DNA of 64,000 nucleotides from Caballeronia sp. TF1N1 (GTDB taxonomy: Bacteria; Pseudomonadota; Gammaproteobacteria; Burkholderiales; Burkholderiaceae): the NCBI RefSeq assembly GCF_022878925.1, contig NZ_CP084633.1:1-64000 (forward strand), in the 5' to 3' direction. Below, in pieces: positions 25,897-35,686 of the stretch (within the stretch, counting starts at the first letter, position 1; each line of letters starts with the position of its first letter). Made by a program: the position numbers and the translations under genes. The notes under the pieces are model-generated. The model was given only the letters and a program-made list of their open reading frames with translations, was not told the origin of the DNA and ran no database searches.

Positions 25897-27231
25897 ATGA
25901 AGATCAAAGCATCCGTCGTTGCAATGGGGTTTCTGGCACTGGCCTCGTCGAGCGTGTTCGCCGAAGCCATCAACAACACCGTCACCGTGACCACGACCGG
26001 TACATACAACAATGCATTGGTTGACCAGAAGGACACGAACGGCGATAACGTCGCAATATCGCAGCAGGGCGGCCTTATCGCGGCCGGCAACCGCGCGAGT
26101 GTCACCGAATCGAGCTCACGCGACAACAAAGTTGTGATCAACCAGTCGAGTGTGCTGAACAACGCATCGGTCAATACGAGCGGCGGTGCGGGCAATGCGA
26201 CGAACATCGATCAGAGCGGTGTGCTGACCGCAGCCAAGGCGTCAGTCGTGCAGACGGGCGAAGTGCAGAACAAGATCAACATCACGCAGACCGGCTTCGT
26301 GAGTGGTTCGACCGCCAACGTGAACTCGAACAATGGCACCGGCAACACGACTTCGATTTATCAGACCGGTGTGAATTCGGCGAGCGTTGCGCAGAATGTC
26401 GGTTCGGATAACACGACGATCATCAGCCAGACCGGTGCGCTCGGCGTGGCATCGGTGGGCCAGGCTTCGTCGTCGGGTAACAACACGAATGTGCAGCAAG
26501 ATGGTGCCAGCGGCAACGCAACGGTCTCTCAGACGCTCGGCTACGACAACGCCACGAACATCGCGCAGCATGGCTCGCTGGAGACGGCAACGGTCTCGCA
26601 ACTCGGCGCGCTCGGCAACACGACGCAGATTCTGCAAACCGGTCCGAGCAACACGGCAAACGTCGCACAGACTTTGTCGGCGGCCAACCTGACTTCCATC
26701 TCGCAGACCGGCTCGAATAACGACGCGGCCGTCTCGACGATGCTTGCGCTAGGCGGCAACGTCACGGTGTCGCAGATGGGCGCAAAGAGTCACGCCTCGG
26801 TTTCGCAAGTGAGCGAAGCAGGTTCGAGCGCGACCGTGTCGCAAAGTGGCTCAGGCGTGAACAATGTCAGCACGTTGCAGCAAAACGGCAGCGGCAACGA
26901 GATCACGTCGACGCAGGTTTCGACTGGCACGGCCGTCAACACGGCGGGCCTTTCGCAAGTCGGCGCATTCGGCTCGAAGCTCGATCTGCTCCAGCATGGC
27001 AGCGGCAACAATGCGGTGGCGTATCAGGCGGGGATGGAAGAAACGCTGCTGGCATCGCAAGATGGCGTGAGCAACGAGTTGTACTCGTCGCAATCGGGCA
27101 GCGGCAACCGCATTGCATCGACGCAAGTTGGCGGAAGCAATTACGCATCGGTCACGCAAGCCGGTTCAGGCAACATCGCCACCGTGACGCAAACAGGCAT
27201 CCACAACTCGACGACGATCGCTCAGCACTAA
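25897..27231 (+). CDS. Long major curlin-like protein (CsgA-like)
   Basis: 444 residues against about 150 in E. coli CsgA. The signal peptide ends near SSVFA (residue 22). After it come roughly 16 repeats of 22-24 residues built on (I/V)xQxGxxNxAxVxQ, for example TSIYQTGVNSASVAQ and TNIAQHGSLETATVSQ. There is no cysteine and very little charge, as expected for an amyloid subunit exported through CsgG. The number of repeats is my count by eye. Confidence 0.9.
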   Translation: MKIKASVVAMGFLALASSSVFAEAINNTVTVTTTGTYNNALVDQKDTNGDNVAISQQGGLIAAGNRASVTESSSRDNKVVINQSSVLNNASVNTSGGAGNATNIDQSGVLTAAKASVVQTGEVQNKINITQTGFVSGSTANVNSNNGTGNTTSIYQTGVNSASVAQNVGSDNTTIISQTGALGVASVGQASSSGNNTNVQQDGASGNATVSQTLGYDNATNIAQHGSLETATVSQLGALGNTTQILQTGPSNTANVAQTLSAANLTSISQTGSNNDAAVSTMLALGGNVTVSQMGAKSHASVSQVSEAGSSATVSQSGSGVNNVSTLQQNGSGNEITSTQVSTGTAVNTAGLSQVGAFGSKLDLLQHGSGNNAVAYQAGMEETLLASQDGVSNELYSSQSGSGNRIASTQVGGSNYASVTQAGSGNIATVTQTGIHNSTTIAQH

Positions 27232-27267
27232 GGGGCGTAGTAAAGATTGTTGTGTGTGTTCGACTCG

Positions 27268-27290
27268 AACGGCCGAGCCCCCGGCCGTTT
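27268..27290 (+). terminator. Hairpin between curlin gene and csgH
   Basis: AACGGCCG (27268-27275) and CGGCCGTT (27282-27289) form an eight-base stem with a six-base loop, then TT. It may partly terminate or stabilise the curlin message before csgH. Confidence 0.45.
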
Positions 27291-27392
27291 GATCGATGCT
27301 CTCCTTCACCCCGCGTGGTGCCGGTCGATATTCATAGCCACCACGCCGGGTGCTTTTCCATTCAGACGCGCTTTGCCTTGAAGGAGCCGATC

Positions 27393-27725
27393 ATGATCGC
27401 GTTCTCCGATGTCGCCGTGTCCTTCGATGTCACTTCCGCCAACGGTTCGATCCGCGTCGTCCCGTACGTTGTCAGCGTGTACGACACCGGCCTCGACTAC
27501 GACTTGCACGTGCTCAAGTCGGGAGCGTCAGGCACGTCGAACGTGTCGCAGTCGGGCAGTTTGCATTTGCGCGGCGGCGAGAGCCGAGCGGTCTCGACGC
27601 TTGCCGTGTCATCGGCGAAAGGGGAGGCTTGCAACGTCAGCATCACGTTGATGCAGGCCGGGCGTGTGATCCGTACGGTCAGCACGGATTGCGGAACTGG
27701 CAGCGCTTACCAGGCGACTCGTTGA
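27393..27725 (+). CDS. csgH: CsgH-like curli chaperone without visible signal peptide
   Basis: 110 residues from ATG 27393 with AAGGAG at 27381-27386. The segment YDLHVLKSGASGTSNVSQSG and the following LHLRGGESRAVSTLAVSS match the CsgH domain, a CsgC-like inhibitor of premature amyloid formation. CsgC and CsgH act in the periplasm, but this N-terminus (MIAFSDVAVSFDVTSANGS) has no signal peptide and the frame upstream codes nothing signal-like. The location is therefore unclear. Confidence 0.78.
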   Translation: MIAFSDVAVSFDVTSANGSIRVVPYVVSVYDTGLDYDLHVLKSGASGTSNVSQSGSLHLRGGESRAVSTLAVSSAKGEACNVSITLMQAGRVIRTVSTDCGTGSAYQATR

Positions 27726-27749
27726 CAGCCCGAGCGGCCGTTTGAACCA

Positions 27750-28649
27750 TCAACTTTGCCACTGAGTCTTCAATCGTTCGATGAACCATTTGCCTGCCGG
27801 TCCGGGCGGCTGCGAAGGCTGCTGAAAGATGGACATCGTCAAAAGCCAGCCGCTGGGCGGCATCTCGTCCGTATCGAGAACAACCAGCGTCCCTGCGGCG
27901 ATGTCTTTTTCGACCATATGCAAAGGCATGCCTCCCCAGCCCACGCAGTCCTTTAAAAACGCGTATTTGGTGGACAAGTCTGCCAAGCGCCAGGTCGAAG
28001 CGGAGGCCACGCCGAAGTCGCGACCTGCCGTGAGATCGGATCTGTCGGTCAGCACCAGTTGAACGTGGCGGCCAAGCTCACGCCGTGTTATTCGGCGACC
28101 GATGGCTGCAAGCGGATGCTGCGCCGAAGCCACCGCGACCACGGGCACGTCGCCGAGCCGCTCGCTCGTCAGCGATGAAAATGCCTGCGGCAGCGGCGGT
28201 AGTATGCCGAGACTGCATCGGCCGTCGAGAACGGGTAGATAAGCCGCTCCCAGTCCTTCGACGAAGAGACGTAGCGGCGTCAGTGGAAACTGCTCGGCGA
28301 AGGCCTTTGCGACTGCACTGATCACGTCAGTCGGGAAGAAAACGTCGACCACTACCGAGAGTTCGGCTTCCACGCCCGATGTCATGAGCCTCGCACGCGC
28401 CTTCAACGCATCCACCCCGGCGACGATATTGCGAGCGTCCGCGAGCAACAACGCGCCCTCTGGCGTGAGCTTCGGGAATCGTCCAGAGCGCTCGAAAAGA
28501 ATGACGCCCGTTTGATCTTCCAATCCTCCGACCCAGCCACTCACCGCCGACTGAACGCGATTGAGTTTTCGCGCCGCCGCCGAAAAGCTGCCCTCATCCA
28601 CGGCGGCGATAAAGGTTCTGAGTTGGTCCAGCGATATTCCATCGAGCAT
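27750..28649 (-). CDS. LysR-family transcriptional regulator
   Basis: 299 residues from ATG 28649-28647; the frame extends upstream without family similarity. The helix-turn-helix is in LDQLRTFIAAVDEGSFSAAA and RKLNRVQSAVSGWVGGLEDQ. It faces the NAD(P)-binding oxidoreductase gene across 123 bases and probably regulates it. Confidence 0.9.
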   Translation of the reverse strand: MLDGISLDQLRTFIAAVDEGSFSAAARKLNRVQSAVSGWVGGLEDQTGVILFERSGRFPKLTPEGALLLADARNIVAGVDALKARARLMTSGVEAELSVVVDVFFPTDVISAVAKAFAEQFPLTPLRLFVEGLGAAYLPVLDGRCSLGILPPLPQAFSSLTSERLGDVPVVAVASAQHPLAAIGRRITRRELGRHVQLVLTDRSDLTAGRDFGVASASTWRLADLSTKYAFLKDCVGWGGMPLHMVEKDIAAGTLVVLDTDEMPPSGWLLTMSIFQQPSQPPGPAGKWFIERLKTQWQS

Positions 28650-28772
28650 GGCGGCTATCCATCTCCGAGCGTGATGGATTGTATCTCGATATGCCGTATT
28701 CCCAGATCGTTCACGCACTGCCACGATCCACACAAGCACGACGTACTCATGACCAACCAAAAAGGATTTCTC

Positions 28773-29375
28773 ATGACTTATTCGATCATCGGGACCGGTA
28801 GCGTAGGCGCCGCTATTGCCCGTCAATTCGCTCGCAGCGGCATCACGGCAGGCATCGCGAACACGCGCGGGCCGGAATCCATCGCACCTATCGCGCAAGA
28901 GCTAGGCGACAAGATCGTACCTATGACGTTGCAGGACGCGCTCAAGGCCGACGTGATCATTCTCGCGGTTCCGTTCTGGGCGCATCGCGATGTCGCCAAG
29001 GCTATGGCTAGCTGGCAAGGCAAAGTCGTCATCGACGCCACCAATGCCTATGGCGTGCCGCTAAACGAACTGGACGATCTGCCTTCCTCGGCGGTCGTGG
29101 CGAAGGCGCTGCCAGGCGCGCGTTTGGTCAAGGCGTTCAACCATCTGCCCGCGCGCGTGCTCGTGCAGGAACCCGCGACTTCAGCGGGACGCCGAGTGCT
29201 CTTTTTATCGAGCGATGATGAGGGCGCCAATGCAACCGTCGCGGCGCTCGTCGAACGGCTCGGTTATGCGCCGGTCAGTCTCGGCAAGCTCGCCGAAGGC
29301 GGTCAACTCGTACAGGCCCGTGACAAGCATTGGGCGGCGTTGATCTTTCAGGACCTGTTCAAGAAGGAGCAATGA
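28773..29375 (+). CDS. NAD(P)-binding oxidoreductase, F420-dependent reductase-like
   Basis: 200 residues from ATG 28773 with AAAGGA ahead. The N-terminus MTYSIIGTGSVGAAIARQFA is a GxGxxG Rossmann motif. VIILAVPFWAH and VVIDATNAYG, then LVKAFNHLPARVL, match the COG2085 family. The cofactor is more likely NADPH than F420 in this lineage. The substrate is unknown. It is divergent from a LysR regulator. Confidence 0.86.
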   Translation: MTYSIIGTGSVGAAIARQFARSGITAGIANTRGPESIAPIAQELGDKIVPMTLQDALKADVIILAVPFWAHRDVAKAMASWQGKVVIDATNAYGVPLNELDDLPSSAVVAKALPGARLVKAFNHLPARVLVQEPATSAGRRVLFLSSDDEGANATVAALVERLGYAPVSLGKLAEGGQLVQARDKHWAALIFQDLFKKEQ

Positions 29376-29525
29376 GCCAATGTACGATCTTGTCATCGGA
29401 CCCAAGCCGTATGACCGGGGAAGGTCGGCTATCCGTGCGCTCAATGACATATAAAGGCGCCGCTTGAAGTCGTGTGGAAGTTGCTCGTCGATGCAAAGCA
29501 GGGGTCGAGCGACTACTGCGTGCCT

Positions 29526-30182
29526 CTATAAAAACGCATTCAGCGCACCCGCCGCGACGAATACAGCGATAGTCCGCTTGACGTGCGAGCGGATCTCATT
29601 GCGAAGATCATCGAGGTTTTCATCCATCAATGCTCTCATGAGCATGGGCGGAACGATTGCATCGAGCATCTGAGTAGCGATGATCAACGCATTGCGCTTG
29701 ATGGCAGCGCGCGTACTGGCGTCGCGCGCAATTTGCGAATGTTCCGCCATCAAGCTCGCGACCGCATCGATGCCGCGCAGGCGCCCCGCCTCGCGTGTCA
29801 TTTTCGCCAGCGACGGAAATCGCGGCGCGTCCGCTACCACCACTCTGATCAACCCGATCACCTCGTCGTCGAGCAAGCGTGTGACGAGTGCGCGCGTCAC
29901 CCCTTCGAGTTGCTCGACGAGAGCAGAGGATTGCGGCGCCTCGAACACGGGACGCAAGCACCGCTCGCAATTTCGTTTGACCACTTCGGCGAAGAGCGCT
30001 TCCTTGCTCGGATACCGACTGTACAACGTTGCCTTGCCTGCGCCAGCCGCCTCGGCGATGCGCTCCAGCGACGCTCCAGCGAAACCCTGCTGCAGAAAGA
30101 CGGTACTCGCCGCGTCCAGAATGCGCTCTTCCACATCGCCTGCCATCGCGTTGGACGGACGGCCTTTCTTGCGCGAGAACAT
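29526..30182 (-). CDS. TetR-family transcriptional regulator
   Basis: 218 residues if begun at ATG 30182-30180 (MFSRKKGRPSNAMAGDVEER). AGGAG lies close to this ATG, but a GTG or ATG further up (to 30254) is possible. The helix-turn-helix is ILDAASTVFLQQGFAGASLE plus RIAEAAGAGKATLYSRYPSK. It is divergent from an EmrA/EmrB/outer-membrane-factor operon, the classic place for its repressor. Confidence 0.9.
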   Translation of the reverse strand: MFSRKKGRPSNAMAGDVEERILDAASTVFLQQGFAGASLERIAEAAGAGKATLYSRYPSKEALFAEVVKRNCERCLRPVFEAPQSSALVEQLEGVTRALVTRLLDDEVIGLIRVVVADAPRFPSLAKMTREAGRLRGIDAVASLMAEHSQIARDASTRAAIKRNALIIATQMLDAIVPPMLMRALMDENLDDLRNEIRSHVKRTIAVFVAAGALNAFL

Positions 30183-30299
30183 GGCTCCTATGGGGCATAG
30201 GGAAGCATGTCCGTTGCCATCTTTCATCGTGCGTTTCACGGCTGATCCTTGCATAAATCTCCAGCGCAAGATTAACACAGACGCCGCTTCTTAAAAAAA

Positions 30300-30313
30300 G
30301 AACGATACCGTTC
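30300..30313. promoter_or_regulatory. Candidate TetR operator
   Basis: GAACGATACCGTTC is symmetric at 12 of 14 positions and lies 45 bases before the emrA-like start, between the divergent TetR and efflux genes. Overlapping GTTCCGTTCTA adds a further partial half-site. Confidence 0.5.
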
Positions 30314-30357
30314 CGTTCTATTGTAGAATGCATCTCAATATTGGTTGGGAGAGTGCA

Positions 30358-31482
30358 ATGGCCGGAAGTGAAAGCGAAGATAGCAAGCCCTCCGGCGATG
30401 CCGGAGAAGGCGACCGCGAGCAAGCCGACAAGAAGCCGGGCGAGGAAACGTCCAAGCCGATGAGCCCGAAGCGCAAGCGCATGAATGCCATCATCGGCGG
30501 AACGGTATTACTGATTTGTGTGGCTGGAGGCGTTGCGTACTGGCTCCATAGCCGGCACTACGAGAGTACCGACGACGCGTTCATCGACAGCAATCAAAGC
30601 CAGATTGCATCGCAGGTGAACGGTCGCGTGATCGAATTGCTGGTGGCGGACAACCAGCACGTCGAAAAGAATCAGCCGCTCTTGCGCATCGATCCACGCG
30701 ACTTCGAAGTGAAGCTCGAACAAGCCGAGGCACAGGAAGCCAATGCCGTTGCGCAAGTTGCGCAGGCGCATGCCGACCTGCTGTATCAGCAAGCCAATCT
30801 CGCGCAGCAGACCGCGCAGGTGCGCGTCGCGCAGGCCGATCTACTGCAGGCGCAACAGGATCTCGCGCGCTATACGGGCACGGACCCGGCCGCCATCACG
30901 CGTCAGCAACTCGAACAGAGTCAGGCGACCACCAAGAGCGCGCTCGCGAGGCTCGATAGCGCGAAGCAGGCCGTTCAGGCGGGCGAAGCGCAGGTCGCGT
31001 CGCAACGTACCAAGATCGACGCCGCTCAGGCATCGGTGCGTCAGACGCATGCGGATGTCGATAACGCGAAGCTGCAATTGAGCTACACGGAAGTCGTCGC
31101 ACCGCAGGCAGGGAAGGTGACGCGCCGCACCGTGAACCTTGGCAACTACGTGACGCCCGGACAGGCGCTCGTTGCAGTGGTGCCCGACGAGATGTGGGTC
31201 ACCGCGAACTTCAAGGAAACGCAGCTCGTTCACATGAACGTGGGACAACCCGTGGATGTCACCGTGGATGCTTATCCGGACAAGGTTCTCCATGCGCATG
31301 TCGAGAGTCTGCAACGCGGTACGGGCTCAGTGTTCAGCAGCCTGCCTGCGGAAAACGCCACGGGCAATTACGTGAAAGTGGTGCAGCGTCTGCCCGTGAA
31401 GATCGTCTTCGATGGCGACGACTGGCGCAACATGCCGCTCGCGCCGGGTCTCTCCGTCAGTCCGCGCGTGACGGTACGTTGA
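30358..31482 (+). CDS. EmrA-type membrane fusion protein
   Basis: 374 residues from ATG 30358 with GGGAGAG ahead. It has a charged 45-residue cytosolic N-terminus, one helix (about 49-68), then the HlyD motif HYESTDDAFIDSNQSQIASQ. A long coiled-coil hairpin rich in Gln and Ala (about 120-250) and a beta-barrel part follow. It links the MFS pump to the outer-membrane channel. One base separates it from the next gene. Confidence 0.93.
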   Translation: MAGSESEDSKPSGDAGEGDREQADKKPGEETSKPMSPKRKRMNAIIGGTVLLICVAGGVAYWLHSRHYESTDDAFIDSNQSQIASQVNGRVIELLVADNQHVEKNQPLLRIDPRDFEVKLEQAEAQEANAVAQVAQAHADLLYQQANLAQQTAQVRVAQADLLQAQQDLARYTGTDPAAITRQQLEQSQATTKSALARLDSAKQAVQAGEAQVASQRTKIDAAQASVRQTHADVDNAKLQLSYTEVVAPQAGKVTRRTVNLGNYVTPGQALVAVVPDEMWVTANFKETQLVHMNVGQPVDVTVDAYPDKVLHAHVESLQRGTGSVFSSLPAENATGNYVKVVQRLPVKIVFDGDDWRNMPLAPGLSVSPRVTVR

Positions 31483-31483
31483 C

Positions 31484-33013
31484 ATGGCCGCTACGCACGC
31501 AGCATTGCCGAGGTCGGCGGCGGGGCCCTTCAATCCGTGGCTCATCGCGGTCATCGTGTCGATTGCCACCTTCATGGAAGTGCTCGACACGACCATCGCG
31601 AACGTGGCGCTCAGGCATATCGCGGGCGGACTCGGTGCGAGTCTCGACCAGAGCACGTACATCACGACGAGCTACCTGGTGAGCAACGCAATCGTCTTGC
31701 CTATCAGCGGATGGCTTGCGAACGTGATCGGGCGCAAGCGCTTCTACATGATCTGCGTGTTCCTGTTCACGGTCAGTTCGGTGGCGTGCGGCTTCGCCAC
31801 CTCGCTGCCGATGATGATCGTCTTTCGCGTGCTGCAAGGACTGGGCGGCGGCGGTCTCGCGCCGGTCGAGCAGAGCATTTTCGCGGACACGTTCACACCG
31901 GACAAGCGCGCAATGGCGTTTGCGCTGTATGGCTTTACGGTCGTCACGGCACCCGCCATCGGACCGATGCTTGGCGGCTGGATCACCGAGAACTATTCGT
32001 GGCACTGGGTGTTCCTCATCAACCTGCCGGTGGGGATGGTGTCGCTCGTCCTGACGTGGATGTTCGTAAGCGACAGCAAGCCCGTTCAGCAAGAGCGTCG
32101 CGCGCTGCTCGACCGAGGCTTGCGCATCGACTATCTCGGCTTCTTTCTGGTGGCGGTCGGCTTCGGCTGCCTGCAGATCGTGCTGGATAAATTCGAGCGC
32201 GAGGACGGGTTCTCGTCGAACTTCATCTGCTCGTTCGCGGCGGTTGCATGCGTCGCATTGGTGGCGCTGGTCATTCGTGAACTGACGACCGCGCAACCAA
32301 TCGTGAACTTGCGGCTTTTCAAGTCGCGCGCATTCGCCATCAGTTGCGGCGTCATGTTCGCGTTCGGGTTCATCATCAACAGCACGACGCAGATTCTGCC
32401 GCAATTTACGCAGGAATTACTTGGCTACGATGCCACCAACGCCGGCCTCACACTTGGCTTGGGTGGTCTCGTCACGTTGTTCTTCATGCCCGTGGCGGGC
32501 ATCGTGACCGGGCGCGTGTTCCAGCCCAAATGGCTCGTGATGATGTCGCTTGCGGGCACGGGCGTCGCGTTACTGCATTCGGCGGGTCTCGATCTGAACA
32601 TCGGCTTCTGGGACGTCTCGTTGTCGCGGCTTTATCAGGTCATCTGGCTGCCGTTCCTCTTTATTCCGCTTTCGACCGTGCAGTTCATCGGTATTCCGCC
32701 GGAAGAGAACAACAACGCATCCGCGCTCATCAACATGATGCGCAATCTCGGCGGCAGCTTCGGCGTGTCGCTCGTGACGACGCAACTGGCGTGGCGCGAT
32801 CAGTTTCATCATGCACGGCTCGCCGAGCACATCACGCCGTATAACGGCTTCGTGAATGCGCTCGGCTCCATCGCCGGACGGGTCGAGCAACAGGCGTCCG
32901 TCATGAGTTATCTCGACGTGTTCATCATGCTCGGCGTCATATCACTCGTGCTGTGTCCCGTCTGTATCTTGTTGCCGAAGCTGCCGAAGGGGGCACAAGT
33001 CAATGCGCATTGA
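31484..33013 (+). CDS. EmrB-type MFS efflux pump
   Basis: 509 residues with about 14 helices (DHA2 family). The conserved TFMEVLDTTIANVALRHIAG lies near residue 30 and the motif C-like GFTVVTAPAIGPMLGGWITE near residue 150. It is the drug:proton antiporter of the tripartite system. It overlaps the next gene by 11 bases. Confidence 0.94.
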   Translation: MAATHAALPRSAAGPFNPWLIAVIVSIATFMEVLDTTIANVALRHIAGGLGASLDQSTYITTSYLVSNAIVLPISGWLANVIGRKRFYMICVFLFTVSSVACGFATSLPMMIVFRVLQGLGGGGLAPVEQSIFADTFTPDKRAMAFALYGFTVVTAPAIGPMLGGWITENYSWHWVFLINLPVGMVSLVLTWMFVSDSKPVQQERRALLDRGLRIDYLGFFLVAVGFGCLQIVLDKFEREDGFSSNFICSFAAVACVALVALVIRELTTAQPIVNLRLFKSRAFAISCGVMFAFGFIINSTTQILPQFTQELLGYDATNAGLTLGLGGLVTLFFMPVAGIVTGRVFQPKWLVMMSLAGTGVALLHSAGLDLNIGFWDVSLSRLYQVIWLPFLFIPLSTVQFIGIPPEENNNASALINMMRNLGGSFGVSLVTTQLAWRDQFHHARLAEHITPYNGFVNALGSIAGRVEQQASVMSYLDVFIMLGVISLVLCPVCILLPKLPKGAQVNAH

Positions 33014-34541
33014 TTATCGATGGATTCCGTTTGTCGCTTTCCTGTCGGCCTGCACGGTCGGCCCGAATTTTCAGCGTCCTGCATTGCAGACACCGGCGCC
33101 GTGGCCCGAAACGCAGTCCACGAGCGAGGCTAACCGGTCGGTCGCGGTGCCCGAACCTGTCGATCCGCAATGGTGGAACAGCTTCGGCGATCCCGTGCTG
33201 ACCGAGCTCGTCACGCGCGCGATGGACAGCAATCTCGACATCAAGGTCGCGGCGGCGCGGCTCCTGGAGTCGCGTGCGCAGCTTGGCCAGACGAAGGCCG
33301 ACGAGCTTCCGACGCTGAACGGCAACGCTTCCTACACGCGCGAGCTGCAGAGCGCCGATGGCGTCATCGGCTTGCTGGGCGGCGGCGGGTCATCGGCCAC
33401 GGATACGAACGGGCTCGGCGGACGGCAAGGCGGTGTCCCGACGTCGAGCGCGGCGCAAAACGCACTGCCGCCGTTCAATTTGTATCAGTATGGTTTCGAT
33501 GCATCGTGGGAACTCGACCTCTGGGGCCGCGTGCGACGCACGACGGAAAGCGCGAGCGCCACGGTCGAAGCGCAGAACGAGGCGCGGCACGATGCGATCG
33601 TCTCGACCGCCGCCGAAGTCGCGCGCGATTATCTGAATCTGCGTGGGACGCAGGAAAAGCTGCGTATTACGCGAGAGAATCTGGCGTTTGCAGAGCGTAC
33701 CGTGCAACTCACGGAGGAGCGCGCGAAGCATGGACTCGCTACCGATCTCGATGTCGCCAATGCGCAGAGCCAGGCCGAATCGAATGCCGCGGATATTCCG
33801 CAGGAAGAGCAGCAGGAAGCGAAGCTGATCAATGCCATCGGCGTGCTGCTTGGCGAGTATCCGCAAGCGCTTGCGGCGAAGCTGTCGCCGCCATCCGCCG
33901 TGCCGATGGCGCCGCCGCGCGTGCCGGTCGGGCTTTCATCGGAACTGGCGCATCGGCGGCCGGATATCCGCGAGGCGGAGGCGCAGCTTCATGCGGCAAC
34001 GGCGAGCATCGGCGCGGCGAAGGCGGACTTTTTCCCCAAGATCACGCTGTCGGGAAGCGTCGCCATTCAGGCCACGCAATTCACGAATCTCGGTAGTTGG
34101 GGCGCGCGCAGCTACAGTGCGGGGCCGAGTCTTTCGCTTCCCATCTTCGAGGGTGGCCGCTTGCGTGCGACGCTCGCGTTGCGGGAAGCTCAGCAACAGG
34201 AAGCGGCGATCACGTACCGCAAGACCGTGCTGTCGGCATTCCAGGAAGTGGATGACGCGCTGACGGGATTCGCCGCCGAGCAGCGCCGCCGCGATCGCCT
34301 GGAGGCAAGCGTGCAGGCTTCCAAACGCGCGCTCGACATTGCAAACAAGCGCTACATTCGTGGCCTGTCGAACTACCTCGACGTGTTGACGGCACAAAAG
34401 GCGTTGCTCACCGCCGAGCAGCAATGGGTCGACAGCACCGCGACGGTATCGACGAATCTCGTCGCGTTGTACAAGGCGCTCGGCGGCGGCTGGGATACGC
34501 AAGACGGCGCGTATGCGGCGCTTTCCGCCAAGCAGGAATAA
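33003..34541 (+). CDS. Outer-membrane efflux lipoprotein (OprM/NodT family)
   Basis: 512 residues. Lipoprotein signal ending at FLSAC (Cys17), followed by TVGPNFQRP, the usual start of NodT-family channels. Two outer-membrane-efflux repeats follow (LDVANAQSQAESNAADI, then IANKRYIRGLSNYLDVLTAQ). An unusual Gly/Ser-rich insertion (GLLGGGGSSATDTNGLGGRQ) lies near residue 125. It forms the trimeric exit duct for the EmrAB pair. Confidence 0.93.
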   Translation: MRIDYRWIPFVAFLSACTVGPNFQRPALQTPAPWPETQSTSEANRSVAVPEPVDPQWWNSFGDPVLTELVTRAMDSNLDIKVAAARLLESRAQLGQTKADELPTLNGNASYTRELQSADGVIGLLGGGGSSATDTNGLGGRQGGVPTSSAAQNALPPFNLYQYGFDASWELDLWGRVRRTTESASATVEAQNEARHDAIVSTAAEVARDYLNLRGTQEKLRITRENLAFAERTVQLTEERAKHGLATDLDVANAQSQAESNAADIPQEEQQEAKLINAIGVLLGEYPQALAAKLSPPSAVPMAPPRVPVGLSSELAHRRPDIREAEAQLHAATASIGAAKADFFPKITLSGSVAIQATQFTNLGSWGARSYSAGPSLSLPIFEGGRLRATLALREAQQQEAAITYRKTVLSAFQEVDDALTGFAAEQRRRDRLEASVQASKRALDIANKRYIRGLSNYLDVLTAQKALLTAEQQWVDSTATVSTNLVALYKALGGGWDTQDGAYAALSAKQE

Positions 34542-34628
34542 GGCGCACAAGCGCGCGTTCGCGATGCCTCGATGACGGCTTGCGCGAGAACGAGGCTACA
34601 CTCAGGCTTTTCCAAGCCGGAACGCGCT

Positions 34629-35642
34629 GTGCCCAAAGTGTCCACGATTCGCGAAGTGGCGGAACATGCCAAGGTCTCGAAGGCGACCGTATCGCGCTAC
34701 CTGAACGGCAGCCTCGCGTTGCCGCCGGACACAGCCGAACGCATCGACGCCGCCATCGCGGCGTTGAAGTACCGGCAAAACAGCCTTGCTCGGCGCCTGA
34801 GCCTCGGCAGCAGCGAGACTATCGGCTTGGCCATGCCGGACGTGGCGAATCCTTTCTTCGCGGAGATCGCCGACGAAGTCGAGCTGGCCGCTTCCGAACA
34901 TGGCTACGGTCTGTCCTTGTGCATCACGCGCAACCAGTTCGCTCGCGAATCGCTGTATGTCGGCTGGCTCGACATCCAGCATCTCGACGGCCTGATCCTC
35001 GTCTCCAACCGTCCCGACGACGGCACGCTGCGCACGCTCATCGGCACGCGCGGCAATATCGTCGTGATCGATGAAGACGTGCCCGGCGCGGACGTGCCCA
35101 AAGTGCTCGTCGATAACGTGCAGGGCGGCTATCTCGCCACGCAGCATCTGATCGAGGCGGGGCATCGGCGTATTGCTCATATCAGCGGCCCGCTCGGTCT
35201 TTTCACCGTGCAGGAGCGTTGCGAAGGGTATCGACGGGCGTTGGCGCAGGCGAAGATCGAATTCGATGAAACGCTCGTTTGTTTCGGCTCGTACGAGCGC
35301 GAGTTCGGCGCGACGGCGCTCGGCCGTCTGCTTGCGCTGCCGTCGCCGCCCACGGCGATTTTCGCGGCGAGCGATTACCTCGCGGTCGGCCTGCTCGAAG
35401 CGCTGCGCGATCGACGTATCGACGTGCCGCGCGATATGTCGATCGTCGGCTTTGACGACATGGAGTTTGCGAGCCTGCTGATGCCGCCCATCACGACGCT
35501 TCGGCAGTCCGCGCGCGATCTCGGCCGCACGGGCGTCGAGTTGCTGCTTGCGCGTCTCTCGGGCGGCGGACCGTCCACCGTGCGGCGGCTGCCCGTGAGT
35601 CTGATCGAACGCGCGTCCGTCGCGCCGCCACGTTCGCGCTGA
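34629..35642 (+). CDS. LacI-family transcriptional regulator
   Basis: 337 residues from GTG 34629, with GGAA ahead; the frame extends to 34572 but that N-terminus is not family-like. The helix-turn-helix is VSTIREVAEHAKVSKATVSR YLNGS, and a periplasmic-binding-like sensor domain follows (ETIGLAMPDVANPFFAEIAD). It stands just upstream of the sugar operon and a perfect LacI-type palindrome, so repression relieved by the imported sugar is likely. Confidence 0.93.
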   Translation: MPKVSTIREVAEHAKVSKATVSRYLNGSLALPPDTAERIDAAIAALKYRQNSLARRLSLGSSETIGLAMPDVANPFFAEIADEVELAASEHGYGLSLCITRNQFARESLYVGWLDIQHLDGLILVSNRPDDGTLRTLIGTRGNIVVIDEDVPGADVPKVLVDNVQGGYLATQHLIEAGHRRIAHISGPLGLFTVQERCEGYRRALAQAKIEFDETLVCFGSYEREFGATALGRLLALPSPPTAIFAASDYLAVGLLEALRDRRIDVPRDMSIVGFDDMEFASLLMPPITTLRQSARDLGRTGVELLLARLSGGGPSTVRRLPVSLIERASVAPPRSR

Positions 35643-35686
35643 ACTCAGCGTCAACGCCACTCCACGCAAATTCTAATTTTGACCGG

